Assembly: GCF_000420645.1 (NCBI RefSeq)
Contig: NZ_ATVI01000005.1
Span: forward strand, 976,357-1,040,356
Length of the DNA: 64,000 bases
Direction: 5' to 3'
Source of the DNA: Nevskia ramosa DSM 11499
GTDB taxonomy: Bacteria > Pseudomonadota > Gammaproteobacteria > Nevskiales > Nevskiaceae
Positions 45,566-55,178 of the stretch are shown one piece after another. The first letter of the stretch is position 1; each line of letters begins with the position of its first letter. Made by a program: the position numbers and the translations under genes. The notes beneath the pieces were generated by a model. It searched no databases and was not told where the DNA came from. It saw only the letters and a list, made by a program, of their open reading frames with translations.

Positions 45566-46585
45566 TCAGGCTGCGTCGGACACCGCGACGCAGATCTTGC
45601 CGAAGTGCTGGCCGCTGGCCTGATGACGGAAGGCATCGCCCAGCGCGAGCAGCGGGAAGCTGCTGTCGATCACCGGACGCAGGCCGTTGACCTCGATCGC
45701 ACGGATCAGGTCCAGCTGATGGCGTCGGCTGCCGACCGTGAGGCCGATCATCCGGCCCTGCTTGCGCATCAGTTCGGAGGTCGGGATCACGCCTTCGCGG
45801 CCGGCGAGCACGCCGATCAATGCGATGTGGCCACCGGCGCGGATCGCCCGGATCGACTGCGGCATGGTGCCGGCACCACCGATCTCGACGACATGATCGA
45901 CACCGCCGCGATCACAGAACTTCGCCGCCGCCGCGCCCCATTCCGGGACTGACTTGTAGTTGATCAGATGATCGGCGCCGAGCTTGCGCAGACGCTCCAG
46001 CTTCTCGTCCGATGACGAGGTTGCGATCACCGTGGCGCCGGCCAGCTTGGCCAGCTGCAACGCGAAGATCGACACGCCACCGGTGCCCTGAACCAGCACC
46101 GTGTCGCCGGCCTTCAGTCCGCCGTTGACCACCAGTGCCCGCCAGGCGGTGACGCCGGCGCAGCTCAGCGTTGCCGCTTCGTCGTAGCCGTAGTTCGCCG
46201 GCATCTTGGTCAGTGCGGTTTCCGCCACCGTCGCGAATTCGCGGGCATAGCCGTCGATGCCGTCGCCGGGCACGCTGGCGAAGCCGTTGAGTTCCGGTTC
46301 GCCGTCGAGCCAGGTGGGATAGAAGGTGCTCAGCACCTTGTCGCCGACCTTGAACAGCGTCACCTCATCGCCGACCGCGACGACATCGCCGGCGCCATCG
46401 GACATCGGAATGCGGCCTTCCGCCGGCTTCAGCGCGCCGATCACCACTGCGTAGTCGTGGTAGTTCAGCGAGCTGGCGCGGACTCTCACCAGCACTTCGT
46501 TGCGGCGCGGCGCGCGCGGTTCGACGGTGGCAGGAGTGAGGCTGTCGAGTGAGGCCGGCAGCTTGATGCGGATGGCGTTGGTCAT
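45566..46585 (-). CDS. MDR-family NAD(P)H-dependent reductase/dehydrogenase
   Basis: This gene encodes 339 residues from ATG 46585. MDR architecture: GroES-like N-terminus (NEVLVRVRASSLNYHDYAV, PMSDGAGDVVAVGDEV) and Rossmann part (LKAGDTVLVQGTGGVSIFALQL). The structural-zinc cysteine cluster is absent and the position of the catalytic-zinc Cys is Asn (SLNYHD), so it is a zinc-independent member like quinone oxidoreductases or enoyl reductases. The substrate is not assigned. It follows the AraC-type gene by 90 bp on the same strand, and ends 9 bases from the convergent methyltransferase-like gene. Confidence 0.88.
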   Translation of the reverse strand: MTNAIRIKLPASLDSLTPATVEPRAPRRNEVLVRVRASSLNYHDYAVVIGALKPAEGRIPMSDGAGDVVAVGDEVTLFKVGDKVLSTFYPTWLDGEPELNGFASVPGDGIDGYAREFATVAETALTKMPANYGYDEAATLSCAGVTAWRALVVNGGLKAGDTVLVQGTGGVSIFALQLAKLAGATVIATSSSDEKLERLRKLGADHLINYKSVPEWGAAAAKFCDRGGVDHVVEIGGAGTMPQSIRAIRAGGHIALIGVLAGREGVIPTSELMRKQGRMIGLTVGSRRHQLDLIRAIEVNGLRPVIDSSFPLLALGDAFRHQASGQHFGKICVAVSDAA

Positions 46586-46675
46586 CTTGGAGATCGGCAA
46601 GGCGGTGAGGGCAGGGCCGCCATGATCCACCGATAGTCGATGCCGGTGCCAGCTTGAGAGGAACCGCTCTTCCGG

Positions 46676-47653
46676 CTAGCCGCGAAGCTCGGACGGCGAC
46701 TGGCCGAAGCGTGCCTTGAACGCCCGGCTGAAATGGGCCGGATCCTTGAAGCCCCATTCGTAGGCGATGCGGGTGATCGACAGCCCGGTCGATGCCGAAG
46801 CTTCGATCGCGGCACGGGCGCGGTCCAGCCTGCGGGTCCACAGCCATTCGGACAGATGCAGGTCTTCCTCGGCAAACAGCTTGCTGAGGTAGCGCGATGA
46901 AATGCCGTGGGCCGCCGCGATGCGTCGGCAGTCAAGATCGGGCTGGGCCAGATGATCCTCGACGAACTGGCGGATACGCTGGCGCAGCGCGTGGCGGCTG
47001 CTCAGGCCGTGGCCGCTGTCGCCGCCCGGCGACACTTCGAACGGCTCGGCCAGGGTGCCGACCAGGATGTCGACCAATGCCTGATGGAACACCGCCTGGG
47101 TGGCCGGTGCCAGGGACGGCAGCTCGGTCGCCAGCCCGGCCACAAAGCCGAAGGCCAGCCTGGCCGAAGCGCGGCCGGAGCGAAACGGAATCGCCGTGAC
47201 TCGCTCGGGGCGAACCATGCGTCGGCTGACCAGCGCACGCGGCAAGCGCAGCACGATCTGTTCGAAAGGCTGGTCGAAGATCAGCCGATACGGCCGGGTG
47301 CTGTCATAGAGCGCGAAGTCGCCGGGCGCCAGCAGCGCGTCGCGCTCGCCCTGAACCACCCGGCCGTTGCCGTGCAGCTGGAAGCTGAGCAGGAAGAACT
47401 CTTCCGGGCTATGCCGGATGCGCGCTGGCGTTCGCGCCACGCGCTGGGCATCGGCGACGACTCGCGAGACCTGCACGTCCCGCAGTTCGCCGTTCGATAC
47501 CGAGCCGGAAAAATCATCCGACTGCGGCACCTCGCAATCCAGTGACACGAAGCTGGACGAGATCATCTCGCGCCAGTATTCGACGCGCTGTGCCGGCTCG
47601 ACACGATCACAGGCAATGCGCACCGGCAGGGCATTGATCGCTGATGGAGTCAT
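46676..47653 (-). CDS. AraC-family regulator with AraC-binding-like sensor domain
   Basis: This gene encodes 325 residues from ATG 47653, preceded by GGAAGG. The N-terminal half has the pattern of FeaR/NitR-type regulators ([38 protein letters not shown]). The C-terminal AraC domain has [20 protein letters not shown] and [20 protein letters not shown]. NitR-like AraC regulators control nitrilase genes in other bacteria. Here it is divergent from the nitrilase with 185 bp between, so the nitrilase-amidase group at 47839-51892 is its likely target. Confidence 0.9.
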   Translation of the reverse strand: MTPSAINALPVRIACDRVEPAQRVEYWREMISSSFVSLDCEVPQSDDFSGSVSNGELRDVQVSRVVADAQRVARTPARIRHSPEEFFLLSFQLHGNGRVVQGERDALLAPGDFALYDSTRPYRLIFDQPFEQIVLRLPRALVSRRMVRPERVTAIPFRSGRASARLAFGFVAGLATELPSLAPATQAVFHQALVDILVGTLAEPFEVSPGGDSGHGLSSRHALRQRIRQFVEDHLAQPDLDCRRIAAAHGISSRYLSKLFAEEDLHLSEWLWTRRLDRARAAIEASASTGLSITRIAYEWGFKDPAHFSRAFKARFGQSPSELRG

Positions 47654-47838
47654 GGGCGCACCTTCCAGTCTGCAGAGGCTGCTCGCAGTCTCCGTCCGCG
47701 GCATGGCCTGCCGCAAGCTTTGTGGTCAACAGGTTCCTGCCCAGACAAGCAGCCGTTCTGCTGGAGACCAGTCATCGGTCCGGTTCTGTCCGAAACTGCC
47801 AGCCATCGCCAATCATCGATCCCGCAGCAGAGCCGACC

Positions 47839-48831
47839 ATGACCCTACTCCGCGTCGCCACCGTCCAGGCCGCACCGGCCTTTCTCGATCTCGAAGCCGG
47901 TGTCGCAAAAACCGTGCGTCTGATCGAGGAAGCGGCACAACGCGGTGCCAAGCTCATCGCCTTCCCCGAATGCTGGCTGCCGGGCTATCCCTGGTGGGTC
48001 TGGCTCGATTCGCCGGCCTGGGGCATGCAGTTCGTGCAGCGCTATCACCAGAATTCGCCGCGTGCCGACGGGCCGGAAATGGACACGATTCGCCGCGCGG
48101 CGCGCGAGCACGGCATCGTCGTCGTGCTCGGCTATACCGAGCGCGATGCCGGCACCTTGTACATCGCCCAGCAGCTGATCGATGCCGAAGGCAGGCTGAT
48201 CGCGGCCCGCCGCAAGCTGAAGGCCACGCATGTCGAACGCACGGTGTTCGGCGAGGGCGACGGCAGTGATCTGAAGGTGCATGACACAGCGATCGGCCGG
48301 CTCGGCGCGCTGTGCTGCTGGGAGCATCTGAACCCGCTGAACAAATACATCATGTATTCGCAGCACGAGCAGATTCACGTGGGCGCCTGGCCGAGCTTCA
48401 GCGTCTACGAAGGTGCGGCCTATGCGTTGAGCCCGGCGTTGAACACGGCGCTGAGCCAGGTCTATGCGGCGGAAGGTCAGTGCTTCGTGCTGGCGTCCTG
48501 CGGCATCGTCTCGCCGGAGATGTTCGAGCTGCTTTGCGACACGCCGCAGAAACGCCAGCTGCTGAAAGTGGGCGGCGGCGCGGCGATGATCTTCGGCCCG
48601 GACGGCAGCCCGCTGTGCGAACCGCTGCCGCCGGATCAGGAAGGCCTGCTGATCGCCGATATCGACCTGAGCCTGATCGCGCTGGCCAAGGCGGCTGCCG
48701 ATCCGGTCGGCCATTACTCGCGGCCGGACGTGGTGCGGGTGGTGTTCAACCCGCATTCGCCGCAGCGGGTCACGCGGGTGGCGGCGCGCAAGGATCTGCT
48801 GGATACCGAGGCCGAGGACACCGGAAGCTAG
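47839..48831 (+). CDS. Nitrilase (carbon-nitrogen hydrolase)
   Basis: This gene encodes 330 residues from ATG 47839, which starts the conserved [12 protein letters not shown] strand. The catalytic triad is complete: Glu44 ([11 protein letters not shown]), Lys128 ([17 protein letters not shown]) and Cys160 ([12 protein letters not shown]). These are true nitrilase-branch motifs rather than amidase or ureidopropionase-branch motifs. The enzyme converts a nitrile to acid and ammonia in the cytoplasm; aliphatic or arylaceto-type substrates cannot be told apart from sequence. It is followed after 89 bp by two amidase genes and divergent from an AraC regulator. Confidence 0.93.
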   Translation: MTLLRVATVQAAPAFLDLEAGVAKTVRLIEEAAQRGAKLIAFPECWLPGYPWWVWLDSPAWGMQFVQRYHQNSPRADGPEMDTIRRAAREHGIVVVLGYTERDAGTLYIAQQLIDAEGRLIAARRKLKATHVERTVFGEGDGSDLKVHDTAIGRLGALCCWEHLNPLNKYIMYSQHEQIHVGAWPSFSVYEGAAYALSPALNTALSQVYAAEGQCFVLASCGIVSPEMFELLCDTPQKRQLLKVGGGAAMIFGPDGSPLCEPLPPDQEGLLIADIDLSLIALAKAAADPVGHYSRPDVVRVVFNPHSPQRVTRVAARKDLLDTEAEDTGS

Positions 48832-48920
48832 CCGACGTAGGGTGCGCCTCACGCCAGTCCGTCATCCAGGCAACGGGTTTCATCGGCTGCGACGCGGCCA
48901 GCCCTTGCGAGGATGGCCGG

Positions 48921-50447
48921 ATGGCGCTGACAAGACGCGAGTTCAACACGCTGCTGGGCGGGGCTGCGGCGTCCGCCGCCTTGAGTCCCTTCGGTTCGGC
49001 ACTGGCCGCTGATTCCAGCGAGCTGACCAGCCTGAGCCTGACCAGCGTCGCCGCCGCGATCCGCGCCGGCAAGGCCACGGCGACCCAGGCGGTGCAGGCC
49101 TGCCTTTCGCGCATCGACATCTACGATCCCAAGCTCGATGCCTTCATCACCGTGATGAAGGACAAGGCGCTGGCCCAGGCCGCCGCGCTCGATGCCGAGC
49201 AGAAGGCCGGCAAGTTCCGCGGCCCGCTGCATGGCGTGCCGATCGCGATCAAGGACAACATCGACACCGCCGGAACGCTGACCACCGGTGGCAGCGCGCT
49301 GTTCGAGGATCGCGTGCCCGGCGTCGATGCGCCGGTGGTTGCCAGCCTGATGGCCGCTGGCGCGATCGTCATCGGCAAGACCAACCTGCAGGAATTCGCC
49401 ATGGGCGGCGGCGAGACCTCGTACTACGGGCCGGCGCGCAATCCCTGGAATCTGGCCCACAACACCGGTGGCTCCTCGTCCGGCTCCGGTGCCGCGCTGG
49501 CGGCGTTTTTGAGCTACGGCGCGCTCGGCACCGACACCGGCGGCTCGGTGCGCATGCCGGCCTCGTACTGCGGCATCGTCGGCCTGAAGCCCACCTATGG
49601 CCTGGTGCCGATCCGCGGCATCCTGCCGCTGGTGCTGTCGCTCGATCACTGCGGGCCGATGGCACGCACGGTGGCCGATTGCGCGCTGATGCTGAACAGC
49701 ATGGCCGGCTACGACAAGTTCGACATCACCAGCGCCGAACATGCCCGCGAAGACTACGTCGCTGCCTTGAGCCAGCCCGTATCGGGCTTCCGCATCGGCC
49801 TGCCGCCGAGCTATTTCGATGGCCTGGAACCGGATGTCGCCAAGGCCGTCGACGAAGCCGTGGCGGTGCTCAACAAGCTGACCAAGGGCAGCAAGGAAGC
49901 CAATCTGCCGTCGATCACTTCACGGCCCAGCCTCGGCGCGCTGGGTGAGTACATGGCTTATCACGAGCAGTACGTGAAGAGCTCGGCAGCCAAGTACATG
50001 CTGCCCGAACGTCGTCGCCTCGAAGCCGCGCTGGCCGCACCGCCGAAAGCCGCCGACTACGTGCGTGCCAAGTGGGATCTGGAACTGCTGCGCCGGACCA
50101 TCGACGACTCGTTCAACGGCTTCGATCTGGTCGTCTGCCCAACCCAGCGGATCGTCGCGCCGAAGCTCGACGATCTGATCACCCGCGCCTACAGCACCAC
50201 GCCGAGCAATCCGCTGGTCACTTCGAACTGCTCGCCGTTCAACATCTTCGGCCTGCCTTCGATCTCGCTGCCCTGCGGCTTCAGCAAGAGCGGCCTGCCG
50301 ATCGGCCTGATGATCTCCGGGCCGAAGTTCTCCGAAGGCAAGGTGCTGGCGCTGGCCCAGGCTTACGAGCAGGCCACGCAATGGCATCTGCGCAAGCCCG
50401 CGCTGTCGCCGAAGATGGTGGTGCCGGCCGTGGTGAAAGGCGCATGA
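48921..50447 (+). CDS. Tat-exported amidase of a tandem pair
   Basis: This gene encodes 508 residues. ATG 48921 follows CGAGGATG and opens a Tat signal ([18 protein letters not shown], cleavage after ALA near residue 29). The triad is Lys111 (GVPIAIKD), cis-Ser185 (GGSSSGSG) and Ser209 (GTDTGGSV). It is the sister of the next gene: positions 49133-49182 match 50578-50627 over 50 bases exactly. The stop overlaps the next start (ATGA). Likely the periplasmic half of a two-compartment amidase pair downstream of a nitrilase. Confidence 0.93.
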   Translation: MALTRREFNTLLGGAAASAALSPFGSALAADSSELTSLSLTSVAAAIRAGKATATQAVQACLSRIDIYDPKLDAFITVMKDKALAQAAALDAEQKAGKFRGPLHGVPIAIKDNIDTAGTLTTGGSALFEDRVPGVDAPVVASLMAAGAIVIGKTNLQEFAMGGGETSYYGPARNPWNLAHNTGGSSSGSGAALAAFLSYGALGTDTGGSVRMPASYCGIVGLKPTYGLVPIRGILPLVLSLDHCGPMARTVADCALMLNSMAGYDKFDITSAEHAREDYVAALSQPVSGFRIGLPPSYFDGLEPDVAKAVDEAVAVLNKLTKGSKEANLPSITSRPSLGALGEYMAYHEQYVKSSAAKYMLPERRRLEAALAAPPKAADYVRAKWDLELLRRTIDDSFNGFDLVVCPTQRIVAPKLDDLITRAYSTTPSNPLVTSNCSPFNIFGLPSISLPCGFSKSGLPIGLMISGPKFSEGKVLALAQAYEQATQWHLRKPALSPKMVVPAVVKGA

Positions 50448-51892
50448 GCACGAGCAAACAGGATGCACTCGCGGCGCTGTCGATCGCCGAAGCCGCCGCC
50501 AAGCTGCGCAGCGGCGAAGTCACTTCGCGGCAACTGACCGAAGCCTGCCTGGCACGCATCGCGGTCTACGACCCGATGCTCGATGCCTTCATCACCGTGA
50601 TGAAGGACAAGGCGCTGGCCCAGGCCGATCAGCTCGATGCCGAGCAGAAAGCCGGCAAGCTCAGAGGCCCGCTGCATGGCGTGCCGATTGCGCTGAAGGA
50701 CAACATCGACACCGCCAGCACCCGCACCACGGCTGCCAGCGCGCTCTGGGAAGACCGGGTGCCGCCTGCCGATGCGCCGGTCGCCACGCGGCTGAAGCAG
50801 GCCGGTGCGGTGATCATCGGCAAGACCAATCTGCACGAGTTCGCGATGGGTGCCGGTGAAGCCTCGTTCTGGGGTGCGGCGCGCAATCCCTGGGCGCTGA
50901 ACCTGAACACCGGTGGTTCCAGTTCCGGCTCCGGCGCTGCTGTCGCTGCCGATCTTTGCTACGGCGCACTCGGCACCGATACGGCGGGTTCGATTCGCCA
51001 TCCGGCCGCCTACTGCAGCCTGGTCGGTTTGAAGCCGACTTTTGGCCTGGTGCCGATCCGCGGCATCGCGCCGCTGACCCTGTGCCTCGATCACTGCGGG
51101 CCGATGACCCGCACCGTCGAGGACAACGCGATCATGCTCAACGCGCTGGTCGGCTACGACCGTGGCGACATCACCAGCGTCGAGCACAAGCGCGAGGACT
51201 ATGTGGCCGCGCTGAAGCAGCCGGTGTCGGGCTTCCGCCTCGGCGCGCCGCTCGGTTTCAAGGAAGGCACGCACCCGGAAATCCTGCGCGTCTGCGAGAT
51301 CGCCATCGCCGTGCTGGCCCGCATCACCGCGGGCATCAAGGACGTGAGTCTGCCGAGCACGGGCGATCTGAGCATCGGCGCCCTCGGCTACTCAGGCGAG
51401 ACCTGGGCCTGGCACGAGGAAACCTTCAGGGATTCGCCGGGCAAGTACCAGCTGGCCAGCCGCCGGCGCCTCGAAGGAGCTGCGAAGGACGAGCCGAAAG
51501 CGCCGGACTACATCCGCACCAAGTGGAAGCTCGATCTGCTGCGCCGGACCATCGACGACAGCTTCACCGACTTCGATCTGGTGGTGATGCCGACCATGCG
51601 CAAGATGCAGCCGGTGCTCAACGACATGTTCAAGCGCATTCGCGAACCGAAGCCGGGCGATCCGTCGGCGCTGTCGAACTGCAGCGTGTTCAACGCCACC
51701 GGCCTGCCGGCGATCTCGATTCCCTGCGGCTTCAGCAGCGACGGTCTGCCGATCGGCCTGATGATCGCCGGTCCGCGTTTCTCGGAGGGCAAGATCCTGG
51801 CACTCGCCCAGGCTTACGAACGCGAGACGCGCTGGTATCGGCAGAAGCCGAAGCTGACGCCGGACACGCTGGTGCCGGCGCTGACGGTCTGA
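50444..51892 (+). CDS. Cytoplasmic amidase of the tandem pair (no export signal)
   Basis: This gene encodes 482 residues starting at ATG 50444, overlapping the previous stop by 4 bases. It begins directly at the AS domain ([20 protein letters not shown]) with no signal peptide, unlike every other complete amidase here. The triad is Lys85 (GVPIALKD), cis-Ser159 (GGSSSGSG) and Ser183 (GTDTAGSI). The usual TGGS is TAGS. GatA of the tRNA amidotransferase is a possible confusion by length, but no gatB or gatC is nearby. Probably acts on amides formed or imported into the cytoplasm. Confidence 0.92.
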   Translation: MSTSKQDALAALSIAEAAAKLRSGEVTSRQLTEACLARIAVYDPMLDAFITVMKDKALAQADQLDAEQKAGKLRGPLHGVPIALKDNIDTASTRTTAASALWEDRVPPADAPVATRLKQAGAVIIGKTNLHEFAMGAGEASFWGAARNPWALNLNTGGSSSGSGAAVAADLCYGALGTDTAGSIRHPAAYCSLVGLKPTFGLVPIRGIAPLTLCLDHCGPMTRTVEDNAIMLNALVGYDRGDITSVEHKREDYVAALKQPVSGFRLGAPLGFKEGTHPEILRVCEIAIAVLARITAGIKDVSLPSTGDLSIGALGYSGETWAWHEETFRDSPGKYQLASRRRLEGAAKDEPKAPDYIRTKWKLDLLRRTIDDSFTDFDLVVMPTMRKMQPVLNDMFKRIREPKPGDPSALSNCSVFNATGLPAISIPCGFSSDGLPIGLMIAGPRFSEGKILALAQAYERETRWYRQKPKLTPDTLVPALTV

Positions 51893-51896
51893 TCGA

Positions 51897-53297
51897 TCAG
51901 GCGCTTGGCCAGGGCAGATTGACGATGAACCGGGCACCCTGGCCGCGCTGCGAGGCGACCTCGATGCGGCCGCCGTGACGCTCGACGATCTCGCGTGACA
52001 GGGTCAGGCCGAGGCCGGCGCCGCCGGTGTTGCGGCCGAACTGCACGAACGGCTCGAAGACGCGGGCGAGCTGGCGGCGGGTCATGCCTTCGCCGCTGTC
52101 GCGGACTTCGATGCGGATCGCGTCCGGGCCAGCGACGACGTTGATGCCGACTTCGCCACCGGGCGGCGTGTGACGGATCGCGTTGCCGACCAGGTTGTCG
52201 AGCACCCGCGAGAACTGCGAGGCATCGAGCTGCAGCTCCGGCAGTCCGGCGGCAACCTTCGCGACGATGCTCAGGCGGCGTTCCAGCGCCATCGGCTCGA
52301 AGCGGGCAACGGCATCTTCGGCCAGTTGCGCGAGCTGCACCGCTTCGAGCTTCAGCGGTGTATCGGCATGGCTCAGGCGCGAGACATCGAGCAGATCGCC
52401 GACCAGATCGGCGAGGCGCTTGGTCTCGGTGTGCACGGTCTCGAACAGATCCGCCTCGCGCGTGTCCGGCGCGAACGCGGTGCGCTCGGCGAGCAGGTCC
52501 ATCGCCATGCGCAGGCCGGAGACCGGCGTGCGCAGTTCGTGCGAAGCGCGCAGCAGGAAATCCATGCGCAGCTTTTCCTGCTCGCGTTCCTCGGTGACGT
52601 CGCGCAGCAGCATCACCAGGCCCGGCCGGGTTTCGTCGGTGAACGGCGTCAGCGCGATCGCCAGGATGCGCTGCATCAGGCCTTCGCCGATGGTCAGGTC
52701 CGGCTCGTCGTCCTGAGACAAGGTCTGGTTGGCGATGTCGTCGGCAATGCGCTGGTCGAAGCGTTCGCCGCTGAGCAGTTCGTCCAGCGTGCGGCCGATC
52801 GCCAGTTCCATCGTGGTGCCAAGTTGGCGCGCGGCGATCGGGTTCAGGCGTTCGATCTGGGCGCGTTCGTCGATGATGATCAGACCATCGTCGATCGAGC
52901 CGAGCACCACATCGTTGCGGCGCTGCTCGGCCAGCAGGCGATCGATGCTGGTCGAGTTGTAGGCCTCGAGTGCGGTGGCCATCTCGTTGAAGTGGTCGGC
53001 CAGCGCGTTCGCTTCGACGAGGCTGGAGCGTTCGATGCGGACATCGAAGCGGCCATCGGCCACGGCCTTGGTCGCGGCGGCGATCTTCTGCAGCGGCGCG
53101 CTGGTGGCCCGCGCCTGGACGATGCCGAAGCGGATGCCCAGCACGCTGATGACGATGCCGCCGATGCCGAGCGCGCCGATCTCGTACCAGGCGCCGGTGC
53201 CGGATTTTGCCCAGGCCAGCGCCAGCAAGGCGCCGCCGGCGAAAGCGATGATGACCAGGGCCGCGTAGCTGAGCAGCAGGCGATGCAGGATTCTCAT
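51897..53297 (-). CDS. Sensor histidine kinase, KinB-like
   Basis: This gene encodes 466 residues. Two transmembrane helices (about 8-30 and 42-60) are joined by only some ten residues, so there is almost no periplasmic sensor. HAMP (61-115), a PAS domain (about 125-235), HisKA with His253 (RASHELRTPVSGL), and an ATPase part with NLVGNAIRHTPPGG, DSGEGM and GAGLGLTLSREI. It lies 30 bases downstream of the NtrC-type response regulator on the same strand, the order of algB-kinB in Pseudomonas. Signal sensing is probably in the membrane or cytoplasm. It ends 4 bases from the convergent amidase. Confidence 0.93.
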   Translation of the reverse strand: MRILHRLLLSYAALVIIAFAGGALLALAWAKSGTGAWYEIGALGIGGIVISVLGIRFGIVQARATSAPLQKIAAATKAVADGRFDVRIERSSLVEANALADHFNEMATALEAYNSTSIDRLLAEQRRNDVVLGSIDDGLIIIDERAQIERLNPIAARQLGTTMELAIGRTLDELLSGERFDQRIADDIANQTLSQDDEPDLTIGEGLMQRILAIALTPFTDETRPGLVMLLRDVTEEREQEKLRMDFLLRASHELRTPVSGLRMAMDLLAERTAFAPDTREADLFETVHTETKRLADLVGDLLDVSRLSHADTPLKLEAVQLAQLAEDAVARFEPMALERRLSIVAKVAAGLPELQLDASQFSRVLDNLVGNAIRHTPPGGEVGINVVAGPDAIRIEVRDSGEGMTRRQLARVFEPFVQFGRNTGGAGLGLTLSREIVERHGGRIEVASQRGQGARFIVNLPWPSA

Positions 53298-53327
53298 GGC
53301 GATTCGATTGCTGGGGCAGGCGGCGGA

Positions 53328-54680
53328 TCAGATGCCGTACTGCTTGCGCTTGCGGTACAGGGTCGAGGCGTCGATGCCGAGGGTCTTGGCGGCGACTTCC
53401 AGCGTCTCCGCGGAACCGAGCACGCTGAGGATGTGCTCGCGTTCCAGGGCCTGCAGGCTCAGGCCCTGTGTCGAGCGTGTTGCCGGCGCGCTGCCGCCGG
53501 CATCGCCAAGCGCGAGATCGCGCGGTTCGATCTGCTCGCCGCGACAGAGGATGCTGGCCCGTTCGACGACGTTGCGCAGCTCGCGGATGTTGCCGGGCCA
53601 GCGATGGGCGGCGAGGGCAGCCAGCGCCGCCTCGCTGAAGCCGCGGGCACGGCCGCGATGAATGCGGATGAACTCGTCGAGGAAACCGTGTGCCAGTTGC
53701 GGCAGGTCTTCGATGCGGTCACGCAGCGGCGGCAGATGAATGCGGATGACATCGAGCCGGTAGAGCAGATCCTCGCGGAAGGTCCCGGCGCGGACCATGG
53801 CGTTGAGATCGCGATTGGTCGCGGCGACCAGGCGCACATCGGCCTGGCGGGTCACCGGATCGCCGATGCTTTCGTATTGCTTGTCCTGCAGGAAGCGCAG
53901 CAGCTTCGGCTGCAGGGCCAGCGGCACTTCGCCGATCTCGTCGAGAAACAAGGTGCCGCCGTCGGCCTGTGACACGCGCCCCGGCGAGTTGGCAATGGCA
54001 CCGGTGAACGCGCCCTTGCGATGGCCGAACAGTTCGCTCTCGAACAGCTCCGCGGATAGCCCCGGGCTGTTGATGGTCACGAACGGTGCCGCCTGGCGGC
54101 CGCTCCAGCGGTGGATCGCCTTCGCGATCACACCCTTGCCGGTACCACTTTCGCCAAGCACCAGGATGCTCGCCTCGCTTTCGGCAACCTGGCGTGCGGT
54201 ATCCAGCAGGGCAGCCATCGACGGCGAGCGGCTTTCGAGTTGCGCGTCGCCACCGCTGCGGCGGCCGGTCTCACGTTCCAGCTCTTCCAGGCGCAGATCG
54301 AGCCTTCGCGCATGCAGGTGAGTAGCAGCGGCTATCCGCAACTGCTCGGGCGAGCAGGGCTTGACCAGGTAATCGGTGGCGCCGGCGCGCATCGCCTGCA
54401 CGGCGGTATCGACCGAGGAGTGTGCGGTGACGATGACCACCCGCAACCACGGTGCGGCGATCCGGATGGCCGGCAACAGCTCCAGCGCATTGCTGTCACC
54501 GAGGTTGAGGTCGAGGAAGCAGACATCGAAGACACGGCTGCGGATCAGCGCCATCGCCTGTTCGCCGCTGGCCGCCGTGGCGACGGTGTGACCGTCATCC
54601 TCAAGGCAGTAGCGGAAGGTCTTCAGCAGGGCTGCTTCGTCATCGACGACGAGCACGCGGCCCCCGGTCTTGTCAGCCAA
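53328..54680 (-). CDS. NtrC-family sigma-54 response regulator, AlgB-like
   Basis: A TTG start at 54680, with TGGAGAA about 8 bases upstream, gives 450 residues, matching AlgB in length; longer upstream frames lack a start signal. Receiver domain 8-120 with Asp13/14, phospho-acceptor Asp57 (FLDLNL) and Lys107. AAA+ domain with Walker A GESGTGKG, GAFTGA (223-228, the sigma-54 contact loop) and TLFLDEIGE. C-terminal Fis-type helix-turn-helix (VAAKTLGIDASTLYRKRKQ). It pairs with the KinB-like kinase and is divergent from DUF1328/BON/CsbD genes, its likely targets. Confidence 0.93.
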   Translation of the reverse strand: MADKTGGRVLVVDDEAALLKTFRYCLEDDGHTVATAASGEQAMALIRSRVFDVCFLDLNLGDSNALELLPAIRIAAPWLRVVIVTAHSSVDTAVQAMRAGATDYLVKPCSPEQLRIAAATHLHARRLDLRLEELERETGRRSGGDAQLESRSPSMAALLDTARQVAESEASILVLGESGTGKGVIAKAIHRWSGRQAAPFVTINSPGLSAELFESELFGHRKGAFTGAIANSPGRVSQADGGTLFLDEIGEVPLALQPKLLRFLQDKQYESIGDPVTRQADVRLVAATNRDLNAMVRAGTFREDLLYRLDVIRIHLPPLRDRIEDLPQLAHGFLDEFIRIHRGRARGFSEAALAALAAHRWPGNIRELRNVVERASILCRGEQIEPRDLALGDAGGSAPATRSTQGLSLQALEREHILSVLGSAETLEVAAKTLGIDASTLYRKRKQYGI

Positions 54681-54732
54681 AACGGCAGTTCTCCATGTGC
54701 GTGGTGAGGCCGGAAATGTAAGAAGGTATTTC

Positions 54733-54802
54733 TTGCATTTTGCACGGTTGGAACGACGACATCTTGCAACTTGCCCGGACCATAGCACGGTGCATTAATG
54801 CA
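54733..54802. promoter_or_regulatory. Cluster of TTGCA half-sites and a TGCATTAATGCA palindrome
   Basis: Between the response regulator and DUF1328 are TTGCATTTTGCA (54733-54744), TTGCAACTTGC (54764-54774) and the perfect palindrome TGCATTAATGCA (54791-54802). Repeated palindromic sites upstream of a possible sigma-54 promoter are what an enhancer-binding protein of the AlgB type would need. The assignment is inference. Confidence 0.35.
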
Positions 54803-54830
54803 AGTATTTGAAAAACCAAAGATAAATTTC

Positions 54831-54845
54831 TGGCACGAAGCATGA
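54831..54845 (+). promoter_or_regulatory. Possible sigma-54 promoter for the DUF1328 gene
   Basis: TGGCACG at 54831-54837 matches the -24 element exactly. The -12 position (54842-54845) reads ATGA, only partly like TTGC. It lies about 95 bases before the DUF1328 ATG and downstream of the palindromic sites. Weak but suggestive beside a sigma-54 activator gene. Confidence 0.3.
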
Positions 54846-54937
54846 GATGTATTAGGCACAGCACGCCGGTTGGCGGTGTGCCGGGCCTGCCGCAAGAAGG
54901 CGGACCTGATCCAGACAGATCGCACCGGAGTTTTCTC

Positions 54938-55102
54938 ATGCTGCATTACGCCGTCGTTTTCTTTGTCATCGCACTGATTGCGGCCTTGCTCGGTTTCTCC
55001 GGTATTGCCGGTACTGCGGTCGGCATCGCGAAAGTGCTGTTCCTGGTTTTCATCGTGCTGGCCATCGTCTCGTTGATCTTCGGCCGTCGCGCAAAGCTTT
55101 GA
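54938..55102 (+). CDS. DUF1328 (YtjA-type) small membrane protein
   Basis: This gene encodes 54 residues; ATG 54938 follows CGGAG at about 7 bases. Two hydrophobic helices surround the family core [17 protein letters not shown] and the chain ends [11 protein letters not shown]1328 proteins are small inner-membrane proteins of unknown function, commonly induced by osmotic or stationary-phase stress and found next to CsbD and BON genes. It is the first gene of the stress cluster divergent from the AlgB-like regulator. Confidence 0.93.
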   Translation: MLHYAVVFFVIALIAALLGFSGIAGTAVGIAKVLFLVFIVLAIVSLIFGRRAKL

Positions 55103-55178
55103 TGTCTTGACGCTGCAAACGCTTCAAACCCTTCCCTCAAAACGTTTCCAAAAAAATTTCACTTCAAGGAAAACACTC

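Noticed and set aside
50444-51892. Possible gatA (tRNA amidotransferase subunit A)
   Set aside because: Length and lack of signal fit, but there is no gatB or gatC, and it is a recent duplicate of a Tat-exported amidase.
54764-54780. Second sigma-54 promoter on the minus strand for the AlgB-like gene
   Set aside because: TGG and TTGC elements are present but two bases too far apart.
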